From NCBI GenBank assembly GCA_964354135.1, contig CAYGZA010000005.1, positions 1 through 64,000 on the forward strand: DNA of 64,000 nt, written 5' to 3'. This document shows positions 52,914 to 61,506 of this stretch, one piece after another. A program made the position numbers and the translations under genes. The DNA comes from CAYGZA01 sp964354135 (GTDB lineage: Bacteria > Planctomycetota > Planctomycetia > Pirellulales > Thermoguttaceae). The notes beneath the pieces are model-generated. The model was not told where the DNA came from, made no database searches, and worked only from the letters and a program-made list of their open reading frames with translations. Within the stretch, counting starts at the first letter, position 1. Every line of letters begins with the position of its first letter.

Positions 52914-53453
52914 ATGACACGTGTCCAGACGTTCGCCGTTCTCATGACCCTCACCCTGGTGGCGTTCAGTCCGCTGACGAGCGGCGCCCAGGCCCCCGCT
53001 AAGCCAGGGCCGCAGCACGAATTGCTCAAACAGATCGAAGGCACCTGGGACGCCATGATCAAAGCGGCGGACGGCTCTGAGATGAAGGGTTCCATGACCG
53101 CGAAGATGGAGTGCGGCGGGCTGTGGCTCCTGAGCGAGTTCAAGGCAGACTTTGGCGGGCAGGATTTCCACGGCCGCGGCACGGACGGCTACGACGCGGA
53201 CAAGAAGAAGTTCGTCAGCATCTGGGTCGATTCGATGAGCACCGCCCCGATGATTTTCGAAGGCGACTACGACGAGGCCGCAAAGACGTTCACCATGACC
53301 GGCCAGGGGAAGGGCATGGACGGCAAGCCGGCGAAGTTCAAGTCCGTGAGCAAGCTCACCGACAAGGACCACCACACCTTCAAGATGTTCATTGTCGGCC
53401 CCGACGACAAAGAGAGCCTGATGGAGACCCACGAGTACTCACGCAAGAAGTAG
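52914..53453 (+). CDS. secreted DUF1579-type protein
   Basis: 179 residues. Sec signal (MTRVQTFAVLMTLTLVAFSP, cleavage near Ala25), then a single DUF1579-like beta barrel: HELLKQIEGTWDAMIKAADG, GLWLLSEFKADFGGQDFHGR, DADKKKFVSIWVDSMSTAP, MFIVGPDDKESLMETHEYSR. Calycin-like fold that may bind a small molecule; role unknown. ATG 52914 has GAGGAG seven bases upstream. Confidence 0.82.
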   Translation: MTRVQTFAVLMTLTLVAFSPLTSGAQAPAKPGPQHELLKQIEGTWDAMIKAADGSEMKGSMTAKMECGGLWLLSEFKADFGGQDFHGRGTDGYDADKKKFVSIWVDSMSTAPMIFEGDYDEAAKTFTMTGQGKGMDGKPAKFKSVSKLTDKDHHTFKMFIVGPDDKESLMETHEYSRKK

Positions 53454-53498
53454 CCTGCACCACAAGGGTGAAGCGGAGAGGTTATTTCCTCACAGGCC

Positions 53499-56400
53499 TC
53501 ACTCGACCACGACGACCGTCTGGTTCAACTGCGGGGCCGTGGCCGGGAACCGGAGCGGGCCGCCCTTGTCGGTGGGCGCCTCGACGTAGTACTCCAGGTC
53601 CCTCTTGGTCGCGTCGGCCGGGATGGTCGCGGTGTAGACGCCCCGGGCTACGTGCCCAAGCGGAACCTTGGCGAACTGCTCCGACGAGCCCAGCGGCCGC
53701 CAGTGGACCGCAGCATCGTTGGGCGTTGCCCCGAGGACGATCACCGTCAGCGTCAAGGGCTCGCTGGCCTTGAGGCCCGTGCGGACCACGGGCACAAACA
53801 GGTGCGGCTGGCCCGGGTAGTCCTTCGACGGCATCGCGTCGGCCGGGAGCGGCTCGCCGAGGAGCTTTGCCAGCTCCTCACCCGGCCGGATCACCAGGCC
53901 CGGCATGTTGTGCTGCTGCCAGTTGGTCACGGAGCCCATCTCGCCGGGCGTGGTCACGGTCGCCAACAGATGCTTGTGGACCTCGCCAACCAGGCGGATC
54001 AAGTCCTTGCGAAGCGGCAGGGCCAGCTCGCGGGCGAGCTTCTTCTGCGCGGCCGGGTCCTTCTCGGCCTTGACCTTTTTCATCGCCTCGTTGTACTGGT
54101 GCCACGTGCCATTGGCCTGGGCGTTGGCCTGCATGAAGCGGAAGTTGTTGAGCCAGTAATCGAAACGCTCCAGGTTGCCGGCACCTTGGACCCGCGGCCG
54201 CAGTGCGGCCAGCTCGCGGACAAAGTCGTACTCTTTGCGCACGGCATCCCAGGGTCGGGCGTCCGGGCGGATCCCGCCCGGGCCGTCCACCCAGTCGGAC
54301 TGCCGCGGCAGGCGGCCGTCGATCCTGGTGAAGATCGCCGCGGCGGCCCCGGCCGCTTCGGGGCCGAACTGCACGCGGGCCCAGTCGGCATAGAAATCCT
54401 CGGTCGAGAGGAACCGCGGGCGGCCACCGGCGGCCGATGGCGGCCAGTCGGCTTGATAATCCTTGTAGGCTTCTCCGCCGCAGTTGATCTTTCGGGTGGC
54501 CGGGCCTTCGACCGCGATCGCCGCAATGCAGGGGAACTCGACCTGGTAGACGAAATCGATCGCCAGCCGGCCATCGGTCACCTGGACGTCCTTAGAGATA
54601 TAGTCCAGGGCCCGGTTCTTGCCCACCTTGGCGAAGATGTCGAGCCGGTCGATCACCGTCTTGCCCTGGAGACGGACGCCGAACACGCGAACGCCCTTCT
54701 TGTCGTACGCCGGCTCGACGAACTTGAGCGTTACGGCGTAGCTGCCGTTGTGTACGTTGAGGTGATAGCCGCCGGTGTCGAACCGCACGGTCTGGTAGAG
54801 CGGATCGTCCTCGGTGTCGGCCATGGGGACGCCAGCGAAGCGAGAAACCTGGCCGCCGAGCGGGCCTTCGGGGGCCCTCGGGGCGGGCTTGGCGCTCCTG
54901 TCCATAGCCGGGTTCCATGCCTTCTGGTCCCAGGCCGCGGCGGCCAGGGCGGAGACGTTGGGGCCGAGCACCCGCGTCCGCCAGTGGATCCCCATCAGCC
55001 CGGTGCAGCCGTAAGCCAGGGCGTCGGCCGCGTCTTTCCGCATCCGGCCTGCCCAGAGTTGCACGGAGGTAAGTGCCGGATCGTCTTCCAGCCAGGGGAT
55101 GGCCCACTTGGGCCGGCCCTTCACGTTGGCGAACCCCTTTTCGACGAACTCCTGCCCCACTTGCCTGCTGATGCAGCTCATCGGCATCTCTTTGGGCAAG
55201 AACTCGTCGAACAGGGCCGGCTGTTGCGGCGGCCCGAGGACCCAGCCGCAGGTCGCCAGCGTGAACGGGGCGTTGACTTTCTTGGCCGCCCCAATGGCTG
55301 CGCGGAAGTCGGCCAGCGTCGCGTCGATCTGCTCTTGCTTCACGGCCTCCCAGGTCCATCCTTCCGGCGTCCAAAACCAGTAGTAGTCCAGCGGCTGGAC
55401 CTGCATGATCCGCCGGAACATCCCTTCGTAGATCTCTTGGACGACGGCCGGGTCCGCCGGGTTCTTGCCGGCTGCCTTGAGCCGCTCCTTGACGGGCGTG
55501 GGAATCGTAAGCGGCGNNNNNNNNNNTTCCGTGCCGATGCAGGTCTTGATCCCCAAGCCGCGGGCGAACCGGAAGGAATCGCCCAAGAGCGAGGCCATGC
55601 GGTGGAACAACTCGTTCTGCTCCTCGGGCGTCTTGGGCCAGGGGCTCATCCCCTTCATGTAGTCCACGCCGTAATCGTCCCGGTCGAACAGCGCCGCGGC
55701 GCCGTAGGTGTAGTCGCCGGTCTTCATCGGGCGATACCCCCACGTGCCGTTCAGGCTGGTGAAGTGCCGCGAGGGATAGCCGGCCTTCACCCGGCCATCG
55801 GGCAGGATATCCTCGGGCCGACCGATCCAGACGACCGGCTCGGGACCGACGCCCCCCTCCGGATACGTGTGCAGCCCGAAGAAGTTCATCCGCAGCTTGG
55901 GCAGTTGTCCGAGGATTGCCTTGTAGCCGTCAACGGTCCACCAGTCGGGCCCTTCGGGGAAGTCGTGGAAGGGCTGGATGCCGCGGCGGTCAAACAGCGG
56001 CTTGCCCAGCTCCTCGCTCACTTGGATATCGGCCCCCGCCCGCTGGTCCGGGATCACGTCGCCGTGCATGTAGAAGCGGACGCCCATCTGCTCGGCCAGC
56101 CGGTAGGCGCCGTAGAGGGTCCCCACGGAATCGCCCCCGACGACGAGGACCACGGGCCGGTCTTGGTACTTGATCGTCTTGATCAGGTACTGCTCGGCGG
56201 CGAGGCCCTCGAGGGGTTTCAGGGCCTCATCGCTCGGGTGGACCGGCATCGGCAGGCCCGACTTGCAGGCAATCACGATCAGGCCGCCCTCGGGCGTCTT
56301 CTCCAGGTCTCCGACCAGCGGCAACCACCGGCCGGTCCGCAGGTAGTAGTAGCGGCGGAGTTCCTTGGCTGCCAGCTTCTCGGCAAACGGCGCGTCCTTG

Positions 56401-56516
56401 GCCTGCGAACAGACGATCGCCGCCGGCGTCACCGCCACCTCCGCCCGGGCCGGGCGAAACGCCGCTGCCACAAGTGCAACCACCGCCGGGGCAAACCACC
56501 AAGAGCGCTGCAACAT
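53499..56516 (-). CDS. large secreted glycosidase-like protein with malectin domain (contains assembly gap)
   Basis: About 1005 residues, Sec signal (MLQRSWWFAPAVVALVAAAF). Residues ~30-160 resemble the N-terminal domain of alpha-glucuronidases/DUF4838-type glycosidases (LAAKELRRYYYLRTG...GTLYGAYRLAEQMGVRFYMHGD). A TIM-barrel-like part follows (MNFFGLHTYPEGG...DYYWFWTPEGWTWE). A malectin-type domain lies at ~570-660 (TGGYHLNVHNGSYAVTLKFV and RVFGVRLQGKTV). The C-terminus is a helical region and a beta sandwich. ATG 56516 has AAGGAGG six bases upstream. Ten Ns at 55517-55526 interrupt the gene, but both sides stay in frame. Carbohydrate-degrading role is inferred. Confidence 0.68.
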   Translation of the reverse strand: MLQRSWWFAPAVVALVAAAFRPARAEVAVTPAAIVCSQAKDAPFAEKLAAKELRRYYYLRTGRWLPLVGDLEKTPEGGLIVIACKSGLPMPVHPSDEALKPLEGLAAEQYLIKTIKYQDRPVVLVVGGDSVGTLYGAYRLAEQMGVRFYMHGDVIPDQRAGADIQVSEELGKPLFDRRGIQPFHDFPEGPDWWTVDGYKAILGQLPKLRMNFFGLHTYPEGGVGPEPVVWIGRPEDILPDGRVKAGYPSRHFTSLNGTWGYRPMKTGDYTYGAAALFDRDDYGVDYMKGMSPWPKTPEEQNELFHRMASLLGDSFRFARGLGIKTCIGTEXXXXPLTIPTPVKERLKAAGKNPADPAVVQEIYEGMFRRIMQVQPLDYYWFWTPEGWTWEAVKQEQIDATLADFRAAIGAAKKVNAPFTLATCGWVLGPPQQPALFDEFLPKEMPMSCISRQVGQEFVEKGFANVKGRPKWAIPWLEDDPALTSVQLWAGRMRKDAADALAYGCTGLMGIHWRTRVLGPNVSALAAAAWDQKAWNPAMDRSAKPAPRAPEGPLGGQVSRFAGVPMADTEDDPLYQTVRFDTGGYHLNVHNGSYAVTLKFVEPAYDKKGVRVFGVRLQGKTVIDRLDIFAKVGKNRALDYISKDVQVTDGRLAIDFVYQVEFPCIAAIAVEGPATRKINCGGEAYKDYQADWPPSAAGGRPRFLSTEDFYADWARVQFGPEAAGAAAAIFTRIDGRLPRQSDWVDGPGGIRPDARPWDAVRKEYDFVRELAALRPRVQGAGNLERFDYWLNNFRFMQANAQANGTWHQYNEAMKKVKAEKDPAAQKKLARELALPLRKDLIRLVGEVHKHLLATVTTPGEMGSVTNWQQHNMPGLVIRPGEELAKLLGEPLPADAMPSKDYPGQPHLFVPVVRTGLKASEPLTLTVIVLGATPNDAAVHWRPLGSSEQFAKVPLGHVARGVYTATIPADATKRDLEYYVEAPTDKGGPLRFPATAPQLNQTVVVVE
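55517..55526. other. assembly gap (10 N)
   Basis: Run of ten undetermined bases inside the glycosidase-like gene; coding frame is kept across it if the length is taken literally. Confidence 0.99.
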
Positions 56517-56671
56517 GATCGGCCTCCTTGTGCGAATCCTCGGGCACGCCCTCCTGGGTCCAGGAGTCGCCACGATTGTAGACCGCCGCGCAGGGGCAGG
56601 CAACGGGCATCAGGGGTACGGCACGGCCGTTCTCGGTCGTGCGCCAAGGAAACGGACCCTATGCGCGCAGA

Positions 56672-56701
56672 AAAGCCCAGGGGTTGCAACCCCTGGGCTT
56701 T
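56672..56701 (-). terminator. palindromic terminator
   Basis: A 30-base perfect palindrome (AAAGCCCAGGGGTTG and its inverse), followed on the minus strand by TTCTGC, downstream of the repeat protein gene. Similar in style to the hairpin at 20328-20355. Confidence 0.6.
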
Positions 56702-56737
56702 GGGCATTCTCCGAGTCTGCCGCGAACCACGGCAGCC

Positions 56738-56780
56738 GACTATCTGCTGTCTATTCTCTGCCGTCTGCTTCGTTCTACGG
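56738..56780. repeat. heptamer array at a gene end
   Basis: GACTATC TGCTGTC TATTCTC TGCCGTC TGCTTCG TTCTACG: 7-base phasing ending at the stop of the repeat protein gene (56775). Confidence 0.65.
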
Positions 56781-57209
56781 CAACACGGCCTTCACGGTGT
56801 TGCGCACCGGCTCACCGCGGTAATAGACCTTCGTCCGGATCACGGCCGGGGCACGATACACCACGCGGGCCGGCACGTACACCGGGGCGGACACCACCAC
56901 CGGACTGTAGGAGACGACCGGGACGGGGGCGACGGCCGGGGCCGGCACCGCGAACTCCGGCACGGTCACGACCGCAGGCCGGTACACATACGCCGGCGCC
57001 GCAGGCCGGTACACATACGCCGGCGCCGCAGGCCGGTACACATACGCCGGCGCCGCAGGCCGGTACACGTACGCCGGCGCCGCAGGCCAGTACTGGTAGA
57101 CCACCGGAGCAGGCACCCCCACGGGGGCAACGTACGTCCAGCCGGCCGACGCCGTGGAGCACGCCAACACAAGCCCCAGCACCACGCAAGCAGTAATGCA
57201 CGGTTTCAT
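56775..57209 (-). CDS. secreted Pro/Ala/Tyr-rich repeat protein
   Basis: 144 residues from ATG 57209, chosen because GGAG lies eight bases upstream; the earlier ATG (57227) overlaps that site. Sec signal (MKPCITACVVLGLVLACSTA). The mature protein has four near-identical 9-residue units PAAPAYVYR, then a Val/Pro/Tyr-rich stretch and a C-terminal YYRGEPVRNTVKAVLP. No cysteine after the signal. Likely an extracellular, extended surface or matrix protein; the YxYRP motif resembles those in planctomycete surface proteins rich in Tyr/Pro. Function unknown. Confidence 0.7.
   Translation of the reverse strand: MKPCITACVVLGLVLACSTASAGWTYVAPVGVPAPVVYQYWPAAPAYVYRPAAPAYVYRPAAPAYVYRPAAPAYVYRPAVVTVPEFAVPAPAVAPVPVVSYSPVVVSAPVYVPARVVYRAPAVIRTKVYYRGEPVRNTVKAVLP
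56974..57090. repeat. 27-bp tandem repeat, four copies plus a partial
   Basis: Units at 56974, 57001, 57028 and 57055 with almost no base differences (one CATACG/CGTACG change), then a diverged partial. Within the secreted repeat protein. Synonymous sites are nearly identical too, which indicates recent expansion. Confidence 0.85.
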
Positions 57210-57496
57210 CAGGAGATCTCCTTTCATCAGGGGGAGAAGATCGGCGAAGGGTCCCGGCGGGCCTCGTTCCGCTCGACCCGTCCCACGGTTTTCCGCTCTT
57301 GCTTTTCCGGTCCCAAAGTTCCCCGCGGGCCCCGCTGCGCTGGACCCACGCTACTCCTGAAATCTATGCCAGAAACGCCGATCGGACAACCCCGCCCGGA
57401 TTATTGGCACAATCCGTAGAACAGGTTTCCTGTGAACCAGGCTTCCCGTGGACTCGGCTTGCTCTGGACCCGGCTTCCGGGGATCCATGCTCCGGG

Positions 57497-58606
57497 TCAA
57501 TCGATCCCGAAGCGGGCGATGCGCTCGGTCTTGATGGTGGTTCCGGCCCCGGGGGCCTGAGGCAGTCTGAAATACCCGTCCTCGACCGTGGCCGGCTCCT
57601 CGAAACAGACCCTCAGCCAGGGGATGTACTCCAGCAATTGGCAGGCGGGATGGGCAAACGCCAGGTGCTGCTGGACCTGCATCATATCGCCGGCATGGGC
57701 GACAACCGGCAGGCGATGCGCGAAGGCCAGATCGGCCACTTGCCACCACGCCGTGACGCCGCCCAGACGAGTCACGTCCGGCTGCACGTAGTGCAGCGCC
57801 CCGGCCCGGATGAACTGGCTGAAGGCGTCCGGCGAGTAGAGCTGCTCGCCCAAGGCGATGGGGGTGTCGATCGCCCGCGCCAACGCCGCGTGGCTGAAGA
57901 CGTCGTCGAACCAGAGCGGCTCCTCGAACCAGAGCACGTCGTACTCCCGGAACCGCCGGCCGACGTGCATCGCCGTGGGCAGGTCCCATCGCCCGTTGGC
58001 GTCGACCGAGAGCTTCACGTGCGGCTGGATCACGTCGCGGACGGCCTTGATCCGCCGGAGGTCGTCGTTGGGGTCCAGACTGCCGACCTTCAGTTTCAGG
58101 CCGCGGAACCCCTCATCCACGGATGCCTTGGCGCACTCGACGAGTTGATCCACCGACCAGTTGATCCAGCCGCCGTCGGTGTTGTAGGCCTCGAGCTTCT
58201 TGTGCTCGTTGCCGCCCAGGAGTTTCCAGAGGGGCATTCCCGCGGCCTTGGCCTTGATATCCCACAACGCGATGTCCACCGCCGATAGGGCCATTTGCGT
58301 GATCCCCGCCCGGCCCACCCAGCGGATCGACGGGTGGTGATAAAGCTTCTCCCAGAGCTGCGCCACGTTGTGGGGATCTTCCCCCGTAAGCAGCGGCGCG
58401 TAGGCATGCCGGATGCAGTCGCGGATCAAGCGGTCCGTGGCCAAGTGCCCGTGCGTGCCGGTGTAGCCGTAGCCGCGGAGCCCGGTGTCGGTGTGGATGA
58501 TCGTCCCGACGGCGCCCCAGTCGGTCAACTGGTGGCTGCTGTCGGCGACGCGGAGATTGGTGACGGGCACGTGCAGGACAAAGGTCTCGACGTTGGTGAT
58601 CTTCAT
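57497..58606 (-). CDS. enolase-superfamily enzyme (mandelate racemase/muconate lactonizing group)
   Basis: 369 residues from ATG 58606. N-terminal capping domain (MKITNVETFVLHVPVTNLRV), then the barrel: GLKLKVGSLD (Lys-x-Lys), KLSVDANGRWD, WFEEPLWFDD, ALGEQLYS (three metal ligands Asp, Glu, Glu), and VVAHAGDMMQ with the His candidate base. This places it near the mandelate-racemase/L-fuconate-type sugar acid dehydratases. It abstracts a proton next to a carboxylate, with Mg. Substrate not readable. Stands alone, tail-to-tail with nothing nearby, but the surroundings are sugar-related. Confidence 0.88.
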   Translation of the reverse strand: MKITNVETFVLHVPVTNLRVADSSHQLTDWGAVGTIIHTDTGLRGYGYTGTHGHLATDRLIRDCIRHAYAPLLTGEDPHNVAQLWEKLYHHPSIRWVGRAGITQMALSAVDIALWDIKAKAAGMPLWKLLGGNEHKKLEAYNTDGGWINWSVDQLVECAKASVDEGFRGLKLKVGSLDPNDDLRRIKAVRDVIQPHVKLSVDANGRWDLPTAMHVGRRFREYDVLWFEEPLWFDDVFSHAALARAIDTPIALGEQLYSPDAFSQFIRAGALHYVQPDVTRLGGVTAWWQVADLAFAHRLPVVAHAGDMMQVQQHLAFAHPACQLLEYIPWLRVCFEEPATVEDGYFRLPQAPGAGTTIKTERIARFGID

Positions 58607-58757
58607 GGCTGTGTCCACTCGCTCGAACCTGGTCTGAGCACCCTAAGATTCCCCGCCAACGATGCTAACATGCCGGTTTGCCGGCTGTCAATCCGGAGGG
58701 TCCGGAGCGGGCCGGGCGGGGGATTGTGGCAAGGAGCGCGGTCCGCGCCCAGCCCAC

Positions 58758-59774
58758 TCAGCCCGCCTCCACGTGGGACGAGCGGCCCAAGAGCAGCCAC
58801 AGGAAGAACGGCCCGCCCAAGAGTGACGTGATGATCCCGACCGGCAGCTCAATGGGGGCCATTGCGGTGCGGGCCAGGGTGTCGCAGGCGGTCAGAAACG
58901 CCGCCCCGAACAGGAGCGAGGCCGGCGTGAGGTAGCGGTGGTCCGGGCCGATCACCAGGCGGCAGATGTGCGGGACCATGAGGCCGACAAAGCCGATCGG
59001 CCCGCACACGGCGACGATCGCCCCCACCACCAGCGAGACGGCGAAGAAAAGGACCGCCTTGGTGCGATGGACTTCGACGCCGCGGCTGGCGGCCAGCTCT
59101 TCACCGGTGGTGATGAGGTTCAGCTCGTGCGTCAGGAAGAGGACGATAATCGCCCCGCCGGCTACCAGCGGCAGCACGGTCAGCACGTCGTCCAGCCGCG
59201 TCTGCTCCATTCCCCCCATCAGCCAGCGGAGCATGACGTACGACTGCGTGAAATCGCTCAGGTATTGCAGGAAGAGGATCAGGCTGGAGAAGAAGAAGTT
59301 GATCGCCACGCCGGCCAGGAGCAACGTGGCCGTGGAGAAACCTTGCCGCGTCCGCGTCAGGCCATAGACCAGAAGGATCGAAAAGACGGCCCCTCCAAAG
59401 GCAAACCACGACGACCCGGGAATCCAGAACAGGGAGAAGGCAAGCCACGCGACGCGGTGGGTCACGTGGATGTAGATGCAGGCCCCCAGCGAGGCCCCGC
59501 TGGCCACGCCGAGCGTGAACGGAGTGGCCAGCGGGTTGCGGAAGACCGCCTGAAACGCCATCCCGCTCACCGCCAGTCCCGCTCCAGCCAAGAGCGCCAT
59601 CGCCACCCGCGGGATGCGGTATTGCCAGAGGATCATGAAGGCCGTCTCGTCGCTTGCGTCCCACAAAGTGCTCGGCGGCACGTGCGGCATGTTCTTCGTC
59701 TCGACGAACGGCGCGGCGGCGGCAACCAGCACGGCGAGGACCAACAAAGCGGCGAGCGCCAGCGGCCTGTTCAT
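58758..59774 (-). CDS. btuC: ABC transporter permease, BtuC/FecCD type
   Basis: 338 residues with about ten helices. WQYRIPRVAMALLAGAGLAV and SGMAFQAVFRNPLATPFTLG, GVASGASLGA, GPIGFVGLMVPHICRLVIGP are diagnostic FecCD/BtuC motifs. It forms the inner-membrane channel for cobalamin or siderophore. Its ATG (59774) overlaps the ATPase stop (ATGA at 59771). Last gene of a minus-strand operon: DUF71 protein, binding protein, ATPase, permease. The DUF71 partner favours cobalamin or cobinamide as substrate. Confidence 0.9.
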   Translation of the reverse strand: MNRPLALAALLVLAVLVAAAAPFVETKNMPHVPPSTLWDASDETAFMILWQYRIPRVAMALLAGAGLAVSGMAFQAVFRNPLATPFTLGVASGASLGACIYIHVTHRVAWLAFSLFWIPGSSWFAFGGAVFSILLVYGLTRTRQGFSTATLLLAGVAINFFFSSLILFLQYLSDFTQSYVMLRWLMGGMEQTRLDDVLTVLPLVAGGAIIVLFLTHELNLITTGEELAASRGVEVHRTKAVLFFAVSLVVGAIVAVCGPIGFVGLMVPHICRLVIGPDHRYLTPASLLFGAAFLTACDTLARTAMAPIELPVGIITSLLGGPFFLWLLLGRSSHVEAG

Positions 59775-60586
59775 GGTTCCCCTTCCGGCGGCAGTTCCGG
59801 GACGATCACGGGAAGCCCCGTGCGCGGATGCTCGACCAAGAGGAACGGCGTCAGGTAGATCCGCTGGAGCACCTCGGGCTGCATGATTTCGGCCGGCGTG
59901 CCGCAGAACACCACCCGGCCGCCGCCGAGCGCCAGGATGCGGTCGCTATCCAGCGCGGCGCGGTTCAAGTCGTGGGTGACGCAAACGATCGTCACGCCGG
60001 AAGAGCGGTTCACCCGGGCGAGCACGCGGCGGATCTCGGCCTGGTGGCGGTAGTCGAGGAACGTGGTCGGCTCGTCCAAGAGCAGGATGTCCGCCCCCTG
60101 GGCCAGGGCCGCGGCGATGTAGACCTTCTGCCGCTCGCCCCCGCTGAGCGTCTCCAGCCGCCGCTCGGCGAACTCCTCGGTGCCGGTCAACGCGAGGGCC
60201 TCGACGACCGCCTGCCAGCCCTCCTTGTCGACCGAGGTGAAGGGGCTGAGGTACGGGTAACGGCCCATGAGCACGAATTGCCTGACCGTGAAGGGAAAAA
60301 CGCGGCCGTCGGCCTGGGGCACGTAGCTCAGGCGCCGGGCCAGCTCTTTCCGGCGATAGCTCTCCAGGGGCCGCCCGAAAACCTCGATCCGGCCGGTCCC
60401 GCCGCCCAACAGCCGGTCGATGCACTTGAGCAAGGTCGTCTTTCCCGCCCCATTGGGGCCCACGATCGAGAGATACTCCCCGCGGCGAACCTTGAAGGAA
60501 ACGCCGCTGAGGATCTGCTTGCTCCCCAGCCGCAGCGAGAGGTCCTGGACCGCAAGCACCGTGCTGTCGGGACCGGCGTCGATCAT
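59771..60586 (-). CDS. btuD: ABC transporter ATPase, BtuD/FecE type
   Basis: 271 residues. Walker A GPNGAGKTTLLKCIDR, Q-loop VPQADGRVF, ABC signature LSGGERQKVYIAAALAQG, Walker B ILLLDEPTTFLD, and His-switch VTHDLNRAALDSD. The LSYVPQ...PFTVRQFVLMGRYPY block is typical of the iron-chelate/B12 import group. ATG 60586 overlaps the binding-protein stop (ATGA), and its own stop overlaps the permease start. Confidence 0.94.
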   Translation of the reverse strand: MIDAGPDSTVLAVQDLSLRLGSKQILSGVSFKVRRGEYLSIVGPNGAGKTTLLKCIDRLLGGGTGRIEVFGRPLESYRRKELARRLSYVPQADGRVFPFTVRQFVLMGRYPYLSPFTSVDKEGWQAVVEALALTGTEEFAERRLETLSGGERQKVYIAAALAQGADILLLDEPTTFLDYRHQAEIRRVLARVNRSSGVTIVCVTHDLNRAALDSDRILALGGGRVVFCGTPAEIMQPEVLQRIYLTPFLLVEHPRTGLPVIVPELPPEGEP

Positions 60587-61497
60587 GGTTCCCACGGCAG
60601 TTCCGGGTGGATGAGCCGGGCAAGCTTCTCGATCGTCAGGACCAACCGCGGGCCGGGAATGAAGACGTAGTCCTCGTCGACCAGGTGGACCCGGCCGCTG
60701 CGGACCGCCTCCACCCCGCTCAACTGCCGCCAGTCCCGCACGATCGCTTCCCTGGAAAGGCCCGCTTGCCGCTCCCGGGCCACGAGGTCGAGGATGACCT
60801 GCGGGTTCATCGTGAGGATACCTTCCGCCGAGACCCTTGGATAGACGACGCGCGTCTCGGAGCAGGCGTTCCGGCCGCCGGCCAGGGCAATCAGCCGGTT
60901 CATGAACCCGTCGGCGCCGGCGATGCACAGGTTCTGGAGCCTGCCGGTCCCCAAGTCCCGCTCGGCCACGATCAGCACCCGGGGCCGATCCAGTCCCTCG
61001 GTTTTGCGGGCGATCCGCTCCATCCGCGCTTCGATGCCGGCAATGAGATCGCGGGCCTTGTCCCCGGCGCCGCAGCGGTCGCCGATGGTGGCGATCGAAT
61101 CGAGGATCTCTTCGATGCCGTTGTGGCGGACGGGCAGCGTCTTGAGATTCAACTCCCGGAACTTGAGGACGTAGCTCTCGTTCCCGCCGGGAAGTATCAC
61201 CAAGTCGGGCTTCAGGGCGAGGATCGCCTCGAAGTTCGGGTTGAGATAGCCGCCGACGAGAGTCTTGTCCTGGGCTTCGGGCGGGTAGCGGCAGTACCGC
61301 GTCACGCCGACCACGCGGTCTCCCAAGCCCAGGGCGAAGAGTATCTCGGTGATGTTCGGCGACATGGAGACGATCCGCTCGGGCACCTCGTCGCCCGGGG
61401 GAGCGGTTTCATCGGATCGGTTGAGCAAGACCCTGCCTATGAGGCTCGCCGCGAGAATCGCCAGGAACGCCGCGATCGGAATGAGCCTGGTGCGCAT
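60583..61497 (-). CDS. btuF: cobalamin-type ABC substrate-binding protein
   Basis: 304 residues. An N-terminal membrane helix (RLIPIAAFLAILAASLIGRV) without a lipobox cysteine, so probably membrane-anchored or cleaved rather than lipidated. PERIVSMSPNITEILFALGL and VVGVTRYCRYPPEA, then KPDLVILPGG, and the C-lobe VRSGRVHLVDEDYVFIPGPR are the class III (BtuF/FhuD) binding-protein pattern. It captures cobalamin, cobinamide or a metal chelate for BtuCD. ATG 61497, nine bases after the DUF71 gene. Confidence 0.88.
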   Translation of the reverse strand: MRTRLIPIAAFLAILAASLIGRVLLNRSDETAPPGDEVPERIVSMSPNITEILFALGLGDRVVGVTRYCRYPPEAQDKTLVGGYLNPNFEAILALKPDLVILPGGNESYVLKFRELNLKTLPVRHNGIEEILDSIATIGDRCGAGDKARDLIAGIEARMERIARKTEGLDRPRVLIVAERDLGTGRLQNLCIAGADGFMNRLIALAGGRNACSETRVVYPRVSAEGILTMNPQVILDLVARERQAGLSREAIVRDWRQLSGVEAVRSGRVHLVDEDYVFIPGPRLVLTIEKLARLIHPELPWEP

Positions 61498-61506
61498 GGT
61501 CGGCCT

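Noticed and set aside
55500..55530. Frameshift in the glycosidase-like gene
   Set aside because: Both sides of the N gap translate in the same frame, so no shift is shown.
53652..57419. 1255-codon plus-strand open frame
   Set aside because: It runs antisense through the malectin glycosidase-like gene and the repeat protein and has no signature; a GC-rich artefact.
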